Source of the DNA: Eggerthellaceae bacterium
GTDB lineage: Bacteria; Actinomycetota; Coriobacteriia; Coriobacteriales; Eggerthellaceae
Direction of reading: 5' to 3'
NCBI GenBank assembly: GCA_022791455.1
Contig: JAAVZC010000013.1
Location: forward strand, 62,001-126,000
DNA: 64,000 nt
Shown here: positions 36,225 through 45,495 of the stretch, piece after piece
Layout of the letters: each line of letters opens with the position of its first letter
Numbering within the stretch: the stretch's first letter is position 1
Program-made: the position numbers and the translations under genes
The notes under the pieces: model-generated
Seen by the model: the letters and a program-made list of their open reading frames with translations, nothing else
The model's database searches: none
Told to the model about the DNA's origin: nothing

Positions 36225-36755
36225 GTGACGGAGGCGTTCGGCGCTGTTTCGACACCTAAACCTGCCCATCGCGGCCGCAACGGCATCATAGTCGCAGCCC
36301 TTGTGGCGCTGTGGCTGGTGCTTGACCAGGCTACAAAGGTTTTTTTCAATCAGTTCCCCGAAGGAACGGTCGTTTTCGGCCCCTTCGGGGATTTCCTCTG
36401 CCTGCGCACCGTCCACAATACGGGCGCTGCCTGGGGCATGATGGATGGATCCACACTCTTGCTGGGCGTTGTCTCCCTTCTGGTAGTCGCGGCGCTGCTG
36501 GTGTTTTTGTTCGTGCTGGCTCCGGACGCATCGCCGCTGACCGCTGTTGCCATCGGACTTGTGGCTGCCGGCGGCATCGGCAACGCCATCGATCGGTTCT
36601 TCTTAGGATACGTGGTTGACTTCATTCAGCCGCTCTTCATTGACTTCCCTGTGTTCAACATCGCCGATATTGGCGTGACCTGCGGGTTTGTTCTGCTTGT
36701 GCTCTCGATGCTGATGACCGAGGGCGGAGAGAAAACCGAAGAAGGGGAAGAATAG
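36225..36755 (+). CDS. lspA: lipoprotein signal peptidase
   Basis: Membrane aspartyl protease that removes signal peptides from prolipoproteins. Catalytic aspartates are in NAIDRFFLGYVVDF and FNIADIG, with NTGAAWGM before them; four membrane helices are visible. I take the GTG at 36225, one base after the ileS stop, giving 176 residues with a short basic N-terminal extension. The lipoprotein flavoprotein at 41.3 kb is one likely substrate. Its stop overlaps the next start by one base. Confidence 0.94.
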   Translation: MTEAFGAVSTPKPAHRGRNGIIVAALVALWLVLDQATKVFFNQFPEGTVVFGPFGDFLCLRTVHNTGAAWGMMDGSTLLLGVVSLLVVAALLVFLFVLAPDASPLTAVAIGLVAAGGIGNAIDRFFLGYVVDFIQPLFIDFPVFNIADIGVTCGFVLLVLSMLMTEGGEKTEEGEE

Positions 36756-37816
36756 TGAGCGTGCGGCAAGAGCGAGAAGTGACAGGGGAGAGCGCCGGCG
36801 AGCGCTTGGATTCCTTCTGCGCGAATGCCGGGCTCTTTCCCAGCCGTGCGGCGGCGGCGCGGGCTATCGAAGAGGGCGCCGTCACCGTAAATGGCGCGCC
36901 CCAGCCTAAGAAGTACGCGGTGCAGACGGGCGATACGGTGGAAGCGCCCGTTGCCCAGGCAGTAGAGGCGGCCCCCATTGCCGCCGAGCCCATTCCGCTC
37001 GACATTCGCTTCGAGGACGAGCACCTGCTGGTGCTGTCGAAGCAGGCCATGCTCGTGTGCCATCCGTGCGACGACTACCGCTCCGGCACCCTGGTAAACG
37101 CACTACTAAATCATTGCGGTCCGGAACACCTGTGCAACGTGCAAGGAGAGGATGACCGCCAGGGTATTGTGCACCGGCTGGATCGCGATACCACCGGCCT
37201 CATGATGGCCGCAAAGACCGACGAGGCAGGACGCGCCCTCATGGAGGCCATTCAGATTAAAACCGTGGATCGCCGCTACCTGGCGCTCGTGCACGGCATT
37301 CTGCCCCATGACACCGGCATGATCGATGCACCCATCGCCCGTTCTGTCACCGATCGTACGAAGATGGCAGTGCGCGACGTGCCCTCCGCCCGCGACGCCC
37401 TGACCACTTTCAAGGTGCTGGAGCGTTTCGAGGCGGCCCCGCGGGACAACGGCTACACGCTTGTGGAGTGCAAGCTGTTCACCGGCCGCACGCATCAGAT
37501 TCGCGTCCATATGACTTATGCCAAGCATCCGCTGGTTGGAGACCCCCTCTACCGCTCCCATGCGCCCAAGCATGCCTCGGCCGACTTGGGGCTGAACCGG
37601 CAGTTCCTTCACAGCTACCGACTGGGATTCGATCATCCTGTTACCGGCGAACGCTTGGATTTCGCCGACAATTTGCCCACCGACCTTTCCTATGCCCTTG
37701 AGGACATAGCCTACCGTAGCCTGGGAAAGACCGAATACGGAGAGCAGATGAGCCAGCTTCTGGCCTTCGCTCCGTACCCTTCAGTAGAAAGCTGGGTTTA
37801 TGACGAAGCACGGTGA
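36755..37816 (+). CDS. RluA-family 23S rRNA pseudouridine synthase (RluD-like)
   Basis: Converts specific rRNA uridines to pseudouridine. An N-terminal S4 RNA-binding domain (ERLDSFCANAGLFPSRAAAARAIEEGAVTVNG) precedes the catalytic domain, whose motif HRLDRDTTGLMMAAKT holds the essential Asp, with the GRTHQIRVH motif later. Length 353, slightly long. GTG start overlaps the lspA stop by one base. It overlaps hemH by 17 bases. Confidence 0.93.
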   Translation: MSVRQEREVTGESAGERLDSFCANAGLFPSRAAAARAIEEGAVTVNGAPQPKKYAVQTGDTVEAPVAQAVEAAPIAAEPIPLDIRFEDEHLLVLSKQAMLVCHPCDDYRSGTLVNALLNHCGPEHLCNVQGEDDRQGIVHRLDRDTTGLMMAAKTDEAGRALMEAIQIKTVDRRYLALVHGILPHDTGMIDAPIARSVTDRTKMAVRDVPSARDALTTFKVLERFEAAPRDNGYTLVECKLFTGRTHQIRVHMTYAKHPLVGDPLYRSHAPKHASADLGLNRQFLHSYRLGFDHPVTGERLDFADNLPTDLSYALEDIAYRSLGKTEYGEQMSQLLAFAPYPSVESWVYDEAR

Positions 37817-38882
37817 ACTTGAAGGCTACACCGCCGTCCTCTTGGTGAACACGGGCACCCCTGCAGAGCCCACCCCGCGGGCGGTGCGCAAATACCTCGC
37901 GCAGTTTCTGTTCGACAAGCGCATTGCGCCCATCAACCGCATTCCCTGGTGGTTCATCCTGCACCTGTGCATTCTGCCGGTGCGAGGAAAGAAGTCTGCG
38001 GAGAAATACCGCCAAATCTGGACCCCGGAAGGGTCGCCTTTGGTGGTCACGCAGGGGAAACTGGCAGCGGGACTTGAGAAGCACTATCAGGCTCAGGGAG
38101 CGCCCGTTGTAGTGCGCTCCGCCATGAACTACGGGGAGCCTTCGGTATCTTCGCAGGTGAAGGCTTTGAAGAAGGCGGGGGTTGAGCGCATCGTGGTGCT
38201 GCCGCTGTACCCGCAAGCCGCCTATTCCACCACGGGCGCCGTGAAGGACGCCGTGGCAAAAGCGGTGCGCAAGCGCCATTTCAAGGGCGACGTGACCGTG
38301 ATCGAGAATTACCACAACGATCCCGTGTATCTGAAAGCACTTGCAGCCGCCATCAAGAATGCCGGATATGACCCCGATTCTGACGACCGGCTGCTGTTCA
38401 CCTACCACTCGGTGCCCCTAAAAGACTTGGAGGCGGGGGACGACTACGAGCTGCAGACCGGCGCTTCCAGCCTAGGGATTGCCGGAGAGCTGGGGCTTGA
38501 CCGCAAGCAGTGGACCATCGGGTATCAGTGCCGCTTCGACAAGGAGCGCCAGTGGCTCTCGCCATTCACCACCAACATCCTGAAAGCTTGGGCCGAGAAC
38601 AGCGGCGATGCGCGCGTATTTATCGTGTGCCCCAATTTCGCCATCGACTGCCTGGAGACCCTCTACGACATCAACGGCCATTTCGTTCCGAAGTACCTGG
38701 GGGACAAGGAGAGTTTCCGTCTCTACGGCACGGCGGCCGACGGCAGCTCCCCCCAGCGCCGTTACGACTCTGCTACGCAAGAGGAAATCACCTATGTGCC
38801 TTGCCTGAACGCCACGCGCGCCCATGTTAAGGTGCTGACGCACGTACTGGAGCCGTACCTGGGCGCCGCTGAGACCCGTTAG
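37800..38882 (+). CDS. hemH: ferrochelatase
   Basis: Inserts iron into a porphyrin (protoporphyrin or coproporphyrin) in heme synthesis. VLLVNTGTPAEPTPRAVRKYL at the N terminus, LPLYPQAAYSTTGAV, and FTYHSVP with the metal-site histidine are typical. Length 360. The start lies 17 bases inside the pseudouridine synthase gene. Heme supply fits the multiheme cytochrome at 40.5 kb. No other clear heme synthesis gene is adjacent. Confidence 0.93.
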   Translation: MTKHGELEGYTAVLLVNTGTPAEPTPRAVRKYLAQFLFDKRIAPINRIPWWFILHLCILPVRGKKSAEKYRQIWTPEGSPLVVTQGKLAAGLEKHYQAQGAPVVVRSAMNYGEPSVSSQVKALKKAGVERIVVLPLYPQAAYSTTGAVKDAVAKAVRKRHFKGDVTVIENYHNDPVYLKALAAAIKNAGYDPDSDDRLLFTYHSVPLKDLEAGDDYELQTGASSLGIAGELGLDRKQWTIGYQCRFDKERQWLSPFTTNILKAWAENSGDARVFIVCPNFAIDCLETLYDINGHFVPKYLGDKESFRLYGTAADGSSPQRRYDSATQEEITYVPCLNATRAHVKVLTHVLEPYLGAAETR

Positions 38883-38891
38883 GAGACCACC

Positions 38892-40091
38892 ATGACCGCA
38901 AAGCGCATCTTGCTCGGCATTAGCGGAGGAATAGCCGCCTACAAAGGGGCCGAGGTGCTTCGGGCACTGCAGAAGCGCGGCCATGAGGTGCAGGTGGTCA
39001 TGACTCAGAACGCCACGGAATTCGTGTCGCCACTCACCTTTGCGGCCCTCAGCCACCGCGAGGCGCTTGTGGAGGAGTTCGACTGCCCAGGCGATCCTAT
39101 TCCCCACATTACGCTGGGGCAGGGGTGCGACCTGTTCCTGATTGCTCCCGCTACCGCCAACGTCATTGGGAAGATGGCCGCCGGCATTGCCGACGATCTG
39201 CTCACCTCTACATTCATCGCCTGCACCGCGCCTGTTATGGTGTCGCCGGCCATGAATGTGCACATGTATGAGAACGCCGCCGTACAGGAGAATCTTGAAA
39301 CCTTGCGCCGCCGCGGCGTGCAGGTGATCGATGCGGCGAGCGGCTACCAGGCCTGCGGCGACGTGGGCGCGGGACGCTTCCCGGAGCCGGAGGCCATTGC
39401 AGAGGCGGTGGAGGAGTTCTTCGCCCGCAGCGCTTCCGCCGGTTGTTTGGCGGGGAAGAGGGTGCTCATCACCGCCGGGCCCACCGTCGAGCCCATTGAC
39501 GCAGTGCGGTTCATCTCCAATTACTCCTCCGGAAAGATGGGGTACGCCCTTGCTGCCGAGGCGCTTGCCCGCGGGGCGGAAGTAACGCTCGTGTCTGGAC
39601 CGGTAGCGCTCGAGGCGCCTGCAGGGGCGCAGCTGGTATCGGTGAAGACGGCGCGCGAGATGCTGGCCGCTTGCGAGGAGCGCTTTGGCGATGCGAACAT
39701 CTTCATCGCCTCGGCTGCCGTCGCGGATTTCAGGCCTGAGGACCCCATCGATCGCAAGATCAAGAAAGGCTCGGCAGACGAAGGACGCTTGAAGGAGATC
39801 CGCTTCGTTGAGAATCCCGACATCCTTGCCACCATGGGTGCGGCAAAAGCGCCCGGGCAGGTAGTGGTGGGCTTCGCCGCCGAGACCGATAACGTGATCG
39901 AATACGGCCAAGGCAAGTTGGCTTCCAAGCAGGCCGACCTGATTGTGGCGAACCAAGTGGGAGGGGGAAAGGGCTTCGGCACCGACGACAACCAGGCAGC
40001 CCTCATCACCGCCTCTGGCGTGCGGTCGCTGCCGTTGATGCCCAAGAGTCAGCTGGCGTCGGAGATTCTTGACGAGATAGAGAAGTTTTAG
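38892..40091 (+). CDS. coaBC: bifunctional phosphopantothenoylcysteine decarboxylase / phosphopantothenate-cysteine ligase
   Basis: Two consecutive steps of coenzyme A synthesis. The N-terminal flavoprotein decarboxylase begins GISGGIAAYKGAEVLRAL and has the substrate-binding SPAMNVHMY and catalytic-cysteine segment ACGDVGAGR; the C-terminal ligase begins ITAGPTVEPIDAVRFISNYSSGKMG. Length 399 is standard. Last gene of the ileS-to-coaBC run. Confidence 0.96.
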   Translation: MTAKRILLGISGGIAAYKGAEVLRALQKRGHEVQVVMTQNATEFVSPLTFAALSHREALVEEFDCPGDPIPHITLGQGCDLFLIAPATANVIGKMAAGIADDLLTSTFIACTAPVMVSPAMNVHMYENAAVQENLETLRRRGVQVIDAASGYQACGDVGAGRFPEPEAIAEAVEEFFARSASAGCLAGKRVLITAGPTVEPIDAVRFISNYSSGKMGYALAAEALARGAEVTLVSGPVALEAPAGAQLVSVKTAREMLAACEERFGDANIFIASAAVADFRPEDPIDRKIKKGSADEGRLKEIRFVENPDILATMGAAKAPGQVVVGFAAETDNVIEYGQGKLASKQADLIVANQVGGGKGFGTDDNQAALITASGVRSLPLMPKSQLASEILDEIEKF

Positions 40092-40180
40092 CCGCCGGCA
40101 AAATTTAGTCTTGCATTAAGGCGGTCATAAGGGTAATCTATTCAAGCTGTTTTGAGCAGACGTGCTCAAAACAAGCGCAA
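40092..40180. promoter_or_regulatory. hairpin upstream of tRNA-Pro
   Basis: GTTTTGAGCA (40149-40158) pairs with TGCTCAAAAC (40163-40172) across GACG, 9 bases before the tRNA. Without a T-run on the plus strand it may be the coaBC terminator, an operator or a processing signal. Confidence 0.5.
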
Positions 40181-40257
<77 letters not shown>

Positions 40258-40523
40258 GAAATTACAGGGAGCCTTTCGGGGCTCCCTTTCTTTTTCTTCT
40301 CATACTTTCAACTCCGTCATTGCGTTCTTCGATCTCACAACTATTCTCATTTCCCCAGGTCAAAGCCAGTGTTTATAGGAGGGTTTATAGAAATACACCA
40401 TTAAACCCATCTTTGGCAGATGGCAAGAATCGCTCCTGATGCAAAACTGCGGGCAGTTGATGCCGCAGCCATCGACGCTAAGGAAGAACGGGCGCGAGGG
40501 GCGCGGCGAAGGAGGGAGAAATC
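40258..40523. other. tRNA-Pro downstream region
   Basis: No gene seen. After the terminator at 40266-40295 the sequence becomes relatively A+T rich. It contains TTTATAGGAGGGTTTATAG (a repeated TTTATAG), and small hairpins CATCT/AGATG (about 40410-40424) and CTGCGG/CCGCAG (40447-40452 with 40463-40468), then a strong ribosome site AAGGAGGGAG before the cytochrome gene. Confidence 0.5.
40266..40295 (+). terminator. rho-independent terminator of tRNA-Pro
   Basis: AGGGAGCC (40266-40273) pairs with GGCTCCCT (40280-40287), loop TTTCGG, followed by TTCTTTTTC. Confidence 0.88.
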
Positions 40524-41210
40524 ATGACAGAAAGAGAGAAGGAACCGCAAAGCGCCCAGCCGGCAGCGAAGCGCCCGCGCAAAGGACTGATCACGGCAGG
40601 AGTGATCGTGGCCGTGCTCGTCGTAGCAGGAGCGGGTTTCTGGGTATGGCATGAGCAGCCGAGCTTCTGCGGCGCTATCTGCCACCTGCCCATGAACCAG
40701 TATGTGGACACCTACGAGGCCGAACCGGGCCAGCCGAGCATGGACAAGTGGGGCAACGAGGTGACCGATGCCGTCGCGATGACCTCCGCCGCCCACCGCG
40801 ACGTTGCGGACGCCACCTGCCTGAGCTGCCACACGCCCGTCCTGAGCGAGCAGATTTCCGAAGGAGTCAACTGGGTGAGCGGCAACTACGAAGTGGTCAT
40901 GAACGAGACGTTCGACGGCGTGCTGTTGGAGCGGGACCAGAACGATCTCACAGAGGCCTCCGGCAAGAGCGGCGAAGAGTTCTGCCTGAACGAGGCCTGC
41001 CACAACATCACCCGCGACCAGCTGACCGAGCTCACCGCTGATCGCGAGTTCAACCCTCATGTGGCGCAGCATGACAACTACGACTGCACCACCTGCCACA
41101 AGGCCCATCGCGCCTCTGTCTACTACTGCACCAAGTGCCACTCCGAAGCGGAAGTGCCGGAAGGCTGGCTTTCCATGAAGGAAGCCGAGAAGCTCGAGCA
41201 GACCGCTTAG
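40524..41210 (+). CDS. NapC/NirT-like membrane-anchored multiheme cytochrome c
   Basis: 228-residue quinol-oxidising type electron carrier. An N-terminal signal anchor (about residues 20-42) leads to five heme-binding motifs: C49-x3-C53-H54, C99-x2-C102-H103, C154-x4-C159-H160, C188-x2-C191-H192 and C202-x2-C205-H206. Two of them have non-standard spacing (CX3CH and CX4CH). It would pass electrons from the menaquinone pool to the exported flavoprotein encoded 63 bases downstream, the same pairing as the Eggerthella cgr1/cgr2 drug-reducing genes. The terminal acceptor is not known. Confidence 0.88.
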   Translation: MTEREKEPQSAQPAAKRPRKGLITAGVIVAVLVVAGAGFWVWHEQPSFCGAICHLPMNQYVDTYEAEPGQPSMDKWGNEVTDAVAMTSAAHRDVADATCLSCHTPVLSEQISEGVNWVSGNYEVVMNETFDGVLLERDQNDLTEASGKSGEEFCLNEACHNITRDQLTELTADREFNPHVAQHDNYDCTTCHKAHRASVYYCTKCHSEAEVPEGWLSMKEAEKLEQTA

Positions 41211-41273
41211 ACCCCTCGCGCCGCTAAGGCGCACCAAAATTTCGCACCCTTTGAGATTTTTCAGGAGGAAACC

Positions 41274-42917
41274 ATGTCTCAGTCCAACTTTTCCCGTCGC
41301 GACATTCTGAAGCTGGGCGGTCTGTCCGCTGTGAGCGCCCTGGGGCTTTCCGCCTTGGCCGGCTGCTCGCCCAAGGTAGTGGCTCCCGAAGGGGGAGTGC
41401 CCCAGCCGGGTGGCGCGCTGGCCACCACCGGCTCAACTGATGGCGTCCCCTCGTTCCTGCTCACCCCCGAGCCCATCACCGATTTCGCCGAGACCTACGA
41501 CTATGACGTCGTGGTGGTAGGCGCCGGCGAGTCCGGACTGGGCGCTATCCATGCCGCGCTGCAGGCGGGCGCTTCGGTGGGCGTGCTTCAAAGCCTCCCC
41601 ATGGTGCAGACCGCCGGCAACATGGGCGCCTCGGTGGACCTCACCAAGACCAACGAGGCGGGCATCAAGGCCATCGTCTCTTTCATCAACTACAAGAGCG
41701 ACTACCGCGTGAACGCCCAGCAGGTGGAGGCCTGGGCCCGCAACTCCCAGGAAGCCCTGGCTTGGTGGGAGGAAGCCGCGAAGGCGGGCGGCAGCGAGTC
41801 TAAGCCTTACGATTACGTTGTGAACTGCAACGGCCACGATGTGTACCTGCACGCCAACACCTACTTCCATGACGAGGGCCATCAGAAGGGCGCCCTGGCC
41901 ATCGGCGACGCGGTGCAGGCAGAGGGCGCGGAGATCTACTTCGAGACCCCCTGCGTGCAGCTCTACACCGAGGAGGGCCGCGTGGCCGGCGCCATCGGCA
42001 AGCGCAAGAGCGACGACGCCTACGTGCTGCTGCGCGCCGCGAAAGGCGTCATCATGGCCGCCGGCGACTACGTGGGCGACCAGGAGATGCTCTACTTCTA
42101 CACCCCCGATGCCCGCGGCCTGCACCAGGCGGTGGACTTCCGCAACGGCACGGGACTCAAGGCTGCCATGTGGGCCGGCGCTCAGATGTGCCCCGCCTCC
42201 CACACCAAGATGGTGCACGGCGAGGGTCCGAAGGTGCGCTTCGAGATGCCCTACCTGTTCCTGGACCGCCACGGCAAGCGCTTCATGGACGAGGGCTGCT
42301 GCCGCATGGGCTACCTGAACGAGTTCACCAATAAGTACCTGGCGGAGGTGGATTTCGAGGATTCCACTGCGGTCAAGTTCTTCAGCATCGTGCCCACCAA
42401 CTGGGAAGAGCACTACGATGCCTGGAAGGACTTCTCGGACATCTCCATCCACAACGCCTACCGCAACGTCGACCCGGAGGCGTGGATCAAGGGCGACACG
42501 CTGGAAGAGCTGGCAGCCAACATGATCGCCTACGCCGACGAGCAGAAGTGGGCCCACGACTACACGGTGGAGGCCATTGTGGATTCCATCAATCGCTACA
42601 ACGAGCTGGTGACGGCTGGCGAGGGCGACGCCGACTTCGGCAAGCGCGACGAGTACATGGTGCCTATCGAGGCCCCCTGCTACGCGGTGCCGCGCGGCGC
42701 GAACAACATCGACGCGCTGGTGGACGGCCTGTGGTGCGATGGCAACTTCCAGTGCCTCGACGTTGACATGAAGCCCATCCCCGGCCTGTTCGCCGTTGGC
42801 AACGCCTCCGGCCCCTTCTTCGGCAACAGCAACTACCCGATGGACATCGAGGGCCTGTCGGTGGGCCGCGCCATCACCACCGGTTACGTCACCGGCCGCT
42901 ACGTGGCTGGCCTGTAG
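41274..42917 (+). CDS. Tat-exported FAD-dependent reductase (fumarate reductase flavoprotein family)
   Basis: 547-residue flavoprotein of the fumarate reductase/succinate dehydrogenase type. A twin-arginine signal SRRDILKLGG is followed by a hydrophobic stretch and a lipobox LSALAGC, so it is probably a Tat-secreted lipoprotein on the outer face of the membrane. The FAD motif VVVVGAGESGLGA starts near residue 82, and the FAVGNASG segment near the C terminus completes the site. The upstream cytochrome should donate electrons. Eggerthellaceae encode many such pairs, each with its own small-molecule acceptor; this one's substrate cannot be read from sequence. Confidence 0.9.
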   Translation: MSQSNFSRRDILKLGGLSAVSALGLSALAGCSPKVVAPEGGVPQPGGALATTGSTDGVPSFLLTPEPITDFAETYDYDVVVVGAGESGLGAIHAALQAGASVGVLQSLPMVQTAGNMGASVDLTKTNEAGIKAIVSFINYKSDYRVNAQQVEAWARNSQEALAWWEEAAKAGGSESKPYDYVVNCNGHDVYLHANTYFHDEGHQKGALAIGDAVQAEGAEIYFETPCVQLYTEEGRVAGAIGKRKSDDAYVLLRAAKGVIMAAGDYVGDQEMLYFYTPDARGLHQAVDFRNGTGLKAAMWAGAQMCPASHTKMVHGEGPKVRFEMPYLFLDRHGKRFMDEGCCRMGYLNEFTNKYLAEVDFEDSTAVKFFSIVPTNWEEHYDAWKDFSDISIHNAYRNVDPEAWIKGDTLEELAANMIAYADEQKWAHDYTVEAIVDSINRYNELVTAGEGDADFGKRDEYMVPIEAPCYAVPRGANNIDALVDGLWCDGNFQCLDVDMKPIPGLFAVGNASGPFFGNSNYPMDIEGLSVGRAITTGYVTGRYVAGL

Positions 42918-42938
42918 CGCCCACCTCGACTATTTCCG

Positions 42939-42970
42939 AAAGCCGAAGGCTCCCTCCGCCTTCGGCTTTT
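42939..42970 (+). terminator. rho-independent terminator of the flavoprotein operon
   Basis: AAAGCCGAAGGC (42939-42950) pairs with GCCTTCGGCTTT (42958-42969), loop TCCCTCC, followed by TTCC. The A-rich left flank would let it work on the other strand too. Confidence 0.88.
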
Positions 42971-43028
42971 CCGCGTTTCCGCCCCAAGCGGTCTGCCACC
43001 GGTCCGCACCTAGAGGAAAGGCCGTATA

Positions 43029-44456
43029 ATGACGCCTATGGAAGACTCCTCTCAACAGCTCAACGGCCGTCGCGCCATGCTGGCTATGATCTCCTTCGCG
43101 TTTCTGGGGATGGGCTTTGCCCGCGCATGGGTGGCTTTGCTGTTCGCGAATCCCGCCATTGCGCTGCCGGGGCCCTTCGCTTTCCCGACGCCGCACATGG
43201 TGTTCGACCTGGGGTATGTGCTGCTGGCCATCGCCATGGTTTTCATCGCCCGGAAGGTGGTGCCCTTAGGAGAGCACGCTTGGCCCGCTTGGACGGCGCT
43301 CGCCCTCATGGTGGCGGCCTCCGCCTGCTACTTGCTCTCCGTCTTTCCTATGGCGGGAGCTCCTGTCGGCGCACTCGCCTTGGCATCTGCCGTGCTCGGG
43401 GGCGCCGGCTTCGTGCTGTTCTCACTCCTGAACGCCGAGGCCTACGCGACGCTCTCCACTCTGCGCATGGTGCTGTGCCTCTCGCTGGCCTATGTGCTGG
43501 GCAGCCTTGTGGCCTTCTTCGGAAACGGGATGGCGCCTCTGCAGCTGGCAGTACTCGTACTGCTGCTGCCCGTTATCGCTGTCGCTTGCATCCGGGTGGC
43601 CTTCACCGAGTCCGACCCCGCACTGCGGCCGCGACTGCCGTTCCCGAAGTTCAGCTACCCCTATAAGCTCTACCTGTTGCTGGCGCTCTATTCGTTCGCC
43701 TACGGGCTGCGCCAATCACAGCTGGTGGAGGGAACCGGCCGCGGCTCCACCTACGCCACCATGATCGTGATGGCCGTCGTGTTCGCATCGGCGCTGTTCT
43801 TCGGAAACCGCATCCGGCTCACCAAAGTGTCCATGGCGCCGATGCTGTTCATGATCTGCGGCTTCTTGCTCATCCCAGCGCAGAATCTGCTGGGGGACGT
43901 TGCCTCCAGCTTCCTCATCTCCATCAGCTACACCCTCATGCACGTGTTCGTGCTGGTGCTTTTGTGCTCCATGGCCCGCAAAAGCGGCGTGCCAGCAGCG
44001 GCGCTCGTGGCCCCGCTCTATTGCATGCAGCTGCTCTCCCTTACGGGCGAAGGAGCGGCCGAGGCGCTGGCGCTTTCCGGCCTGTCCGTCGTGGTGCAGT
44101 CCACCACCACCGCCATTGCCGTGGCGGTGATCATCGGCATCAACACGGTACTGCTGCTCTCCGAGCGCAAGTGGGATTCCCATTGGAGCGTGGAACTGGA
44201 CGAGGAGAGCCTGGCGGAGGCGTCGCGGGAAGAGGAGCGGCTGGCGAACCGCTGCAGCGAGCTGACGGCGCTTTACGGCCTGAGCGCCCGCGAGGACGAG
44301 ATACTGCGGCTGCTGGCGCGGCGCAAGACCATGGCCTCCATCGCCGCCGACCTCTACATTGCCGAAGGTACTATGAAGGCCCACGTACGCCACATCTACG
44401 AGAAAATGGCCATCAACAGCCGCAAGGAACTCTACGCGCTGCTGGGCATCGACTAA
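43029..44456 (+). CDS. LuxR-type regulator with multi-helix membrane domain
   Basis: 475 residues: about 380 residues of membrane-embedded sequence (roughly ten to twelve helices) followed by a C-terminal LuxR helix-turn-helix (LSAREDEILRLLARRKTMASIAADLYIAEGTMKAHVRHIYEKM). This architecture is a hallmark of Eggerthellaceae, where such genes often lie beside a reductase they control; here it follows the cytochrome/flavoprotein pair. The signal sensed by the membrane part is unknown. ATG 43029 has AGAGGAAAGG upstream, but TATAAT at 43025-43030 overlaps it; if that is a real -10, the start is ATG 43038, possibly leaderless. Confidence 0.9.
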   Translation: MTPMEDSSQQLNGRRAMLAMISFAFLGMGFARAWVALLFANPAIALPGPFAFPTPHMVFDLGYVLLAIAMVFIARKVVPLGEHAWPAWTALALMVAASACYLLSVFPMAGAPVGALALASAVLGGAGFVLFSLLNAEAYATLSTLRMVLCLSLAYVLGSLVAFFGNGMAPLQLAVLVLLLPVIAVACIRVAFTESDPALRPRLPFPKFSYPYKLYLLLALYSFAYGLRQSQLVEGTGRGSTYATMIVMAVVFASALFFGNRIRLTKVSMAPMLFMICGFLLIPAQNLLGDVASSFLISISYTLMHVFVLVLLCSMARKSGVPAAALVAPLYCMQLLSLTGEGAAEALALSGLSVVVQSTTTAIAVAVIIGINTVLLLSERKWDSHWSVELDEESLAEASREEERLANRCSELTALYGLSAREDEILRLLARRKTMASIAADLYIAEGTMKAHVRHIYEKMAINSRKELYALLGID

Positions 44457-45493
44457 TCGTCGAGCGTCGCAAGGGCGTCGCGCAAGACGGCGATATCTTC
44501 TTCGGTGGTGGACCAGCTGGTGACGAAGCGGATCACGGTATGGGTTTCGTCGAAGCGCTCCCAGAAGCTGAACTTCACCTGCTGCGCGAGCGCCTCCATC
44601 TTCCCGTTCTCCATGATCACGAATTGCTGGTTGGTGGGGGAGGGGCGAAACATCTCGCACCCAGCCTCTTCCAACACCGCCTTCAACTCCTCCGCGCGAT
44701 CGATGGCGTTTTCGGCAATGCGGAAGTAAAGGCCATCGGTGAAGAGCGCGTCGAACTGAACACCCAGCAGCCGCCCCTTCGCCATGAGGGCGCCATGGCG
44801 CTTCACGTGAGTGAGGAAGTGGTGGGGCGCATTGCTGCGGGGAAAGACGACCGCTTCGCCGCAGAGGGCGCCGCACTTGGTGCCGCCGATGTAGAAGGCG
44901 TCGACCAGGCGGGCGATGTCTGGCAGCGTGACATCGGTGCAGCGCGCCGCCAGACCGTAGCCCAAGCGCGCGCCGTCCAAGTACAGGGGAATCTCGTAGT
45001 CACGGCAGATTTCCGAGAGCTTTTCCAGCTCGGCCAGCGAGTAAAGGGTGCCGAGCTCGGAAGGATGAGAGATGAAGACGGCGCCGGGGATGACCATGTG
45101 CTCCCAGTTGGCATCGGCGTAGAAGTTCTCTAGATAGGCCCGCAGATCTGCCGCCGCCAGCTTGCCGTTGCGCTCGGGAATGGTGAGCACCTTGTGGCCG
45201 GTACACTCGATGGCGCCCGCCTCGTGAACAGAGATATGGCCGCTGTCAGCCGCAACGACTCCTTCGCCTGGGTTCATCAGGGCCGAGAGAACGACAGCAT
45301 TGGTCTGGGTGCCACCAGCAAGGAAGCGTACGTCCGCCTGGGGAGCGGCACAAGCCTCGCGAATACGCGCCGCGGCCCTTTCGCAGAAACGGTCGGACCC
45401 GTACCCGGAACAGGGCTCCAGGTTCGTCGCCGCCAAAGCCTCCAACACCGCCGGATGGCACCCCGTAGAATAGTCGCTCTCGAAAGACACCAT
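44453..45493 (-). CDS. ltaE: low-specificity L-threonine aldolase
   Basis: PLP enzyme cleaving threonine or related beta-hydroxy amino acids to glycine and an aldehyde. The PLP lysine is in FYIGGTKCGALCGEA; N-terminal SDYSTGCHPAVLEAL and the YLDGARLGYGLAA segment are typical. Length 346. Its end overlaps the convergent LuxR gene by 4 bases, and its start is 2 bases downstream of the radical SAM gene's stop, so it is translated with that gene. Confidence 0.92.
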   Translation of the reverse strand: MVSFESDYSTGCHPAVLEALAATNLEPCSGYGSDRFCERAAARIREACAAPQADVRFLAGGTQTNAVVLSALMNPGEGVVAADSGHISVHEAGAIECTGHKVLTIPERNGKLAAADLRAYLENFYADANWEHMVIPGAVFISHPSELGTLYSLAELEKLSEICRDYEIPLYLDGARLGYGLAARCTDVTLPDIARLVDAFYIGGTKCGALCGEAVVFPRSNAPHHFLTHVKRHGALMAKGRLLGVQFDALFTDGLYFRIAENAIDRAEELKAVLEEAGCEMFRPSPTNQQFVIMENGKMEALAQQVKFSFWERFDETHTVIRFVTSWSTTEEDIAVLRDALATLDD

Positions 45494-45495
45494 GG

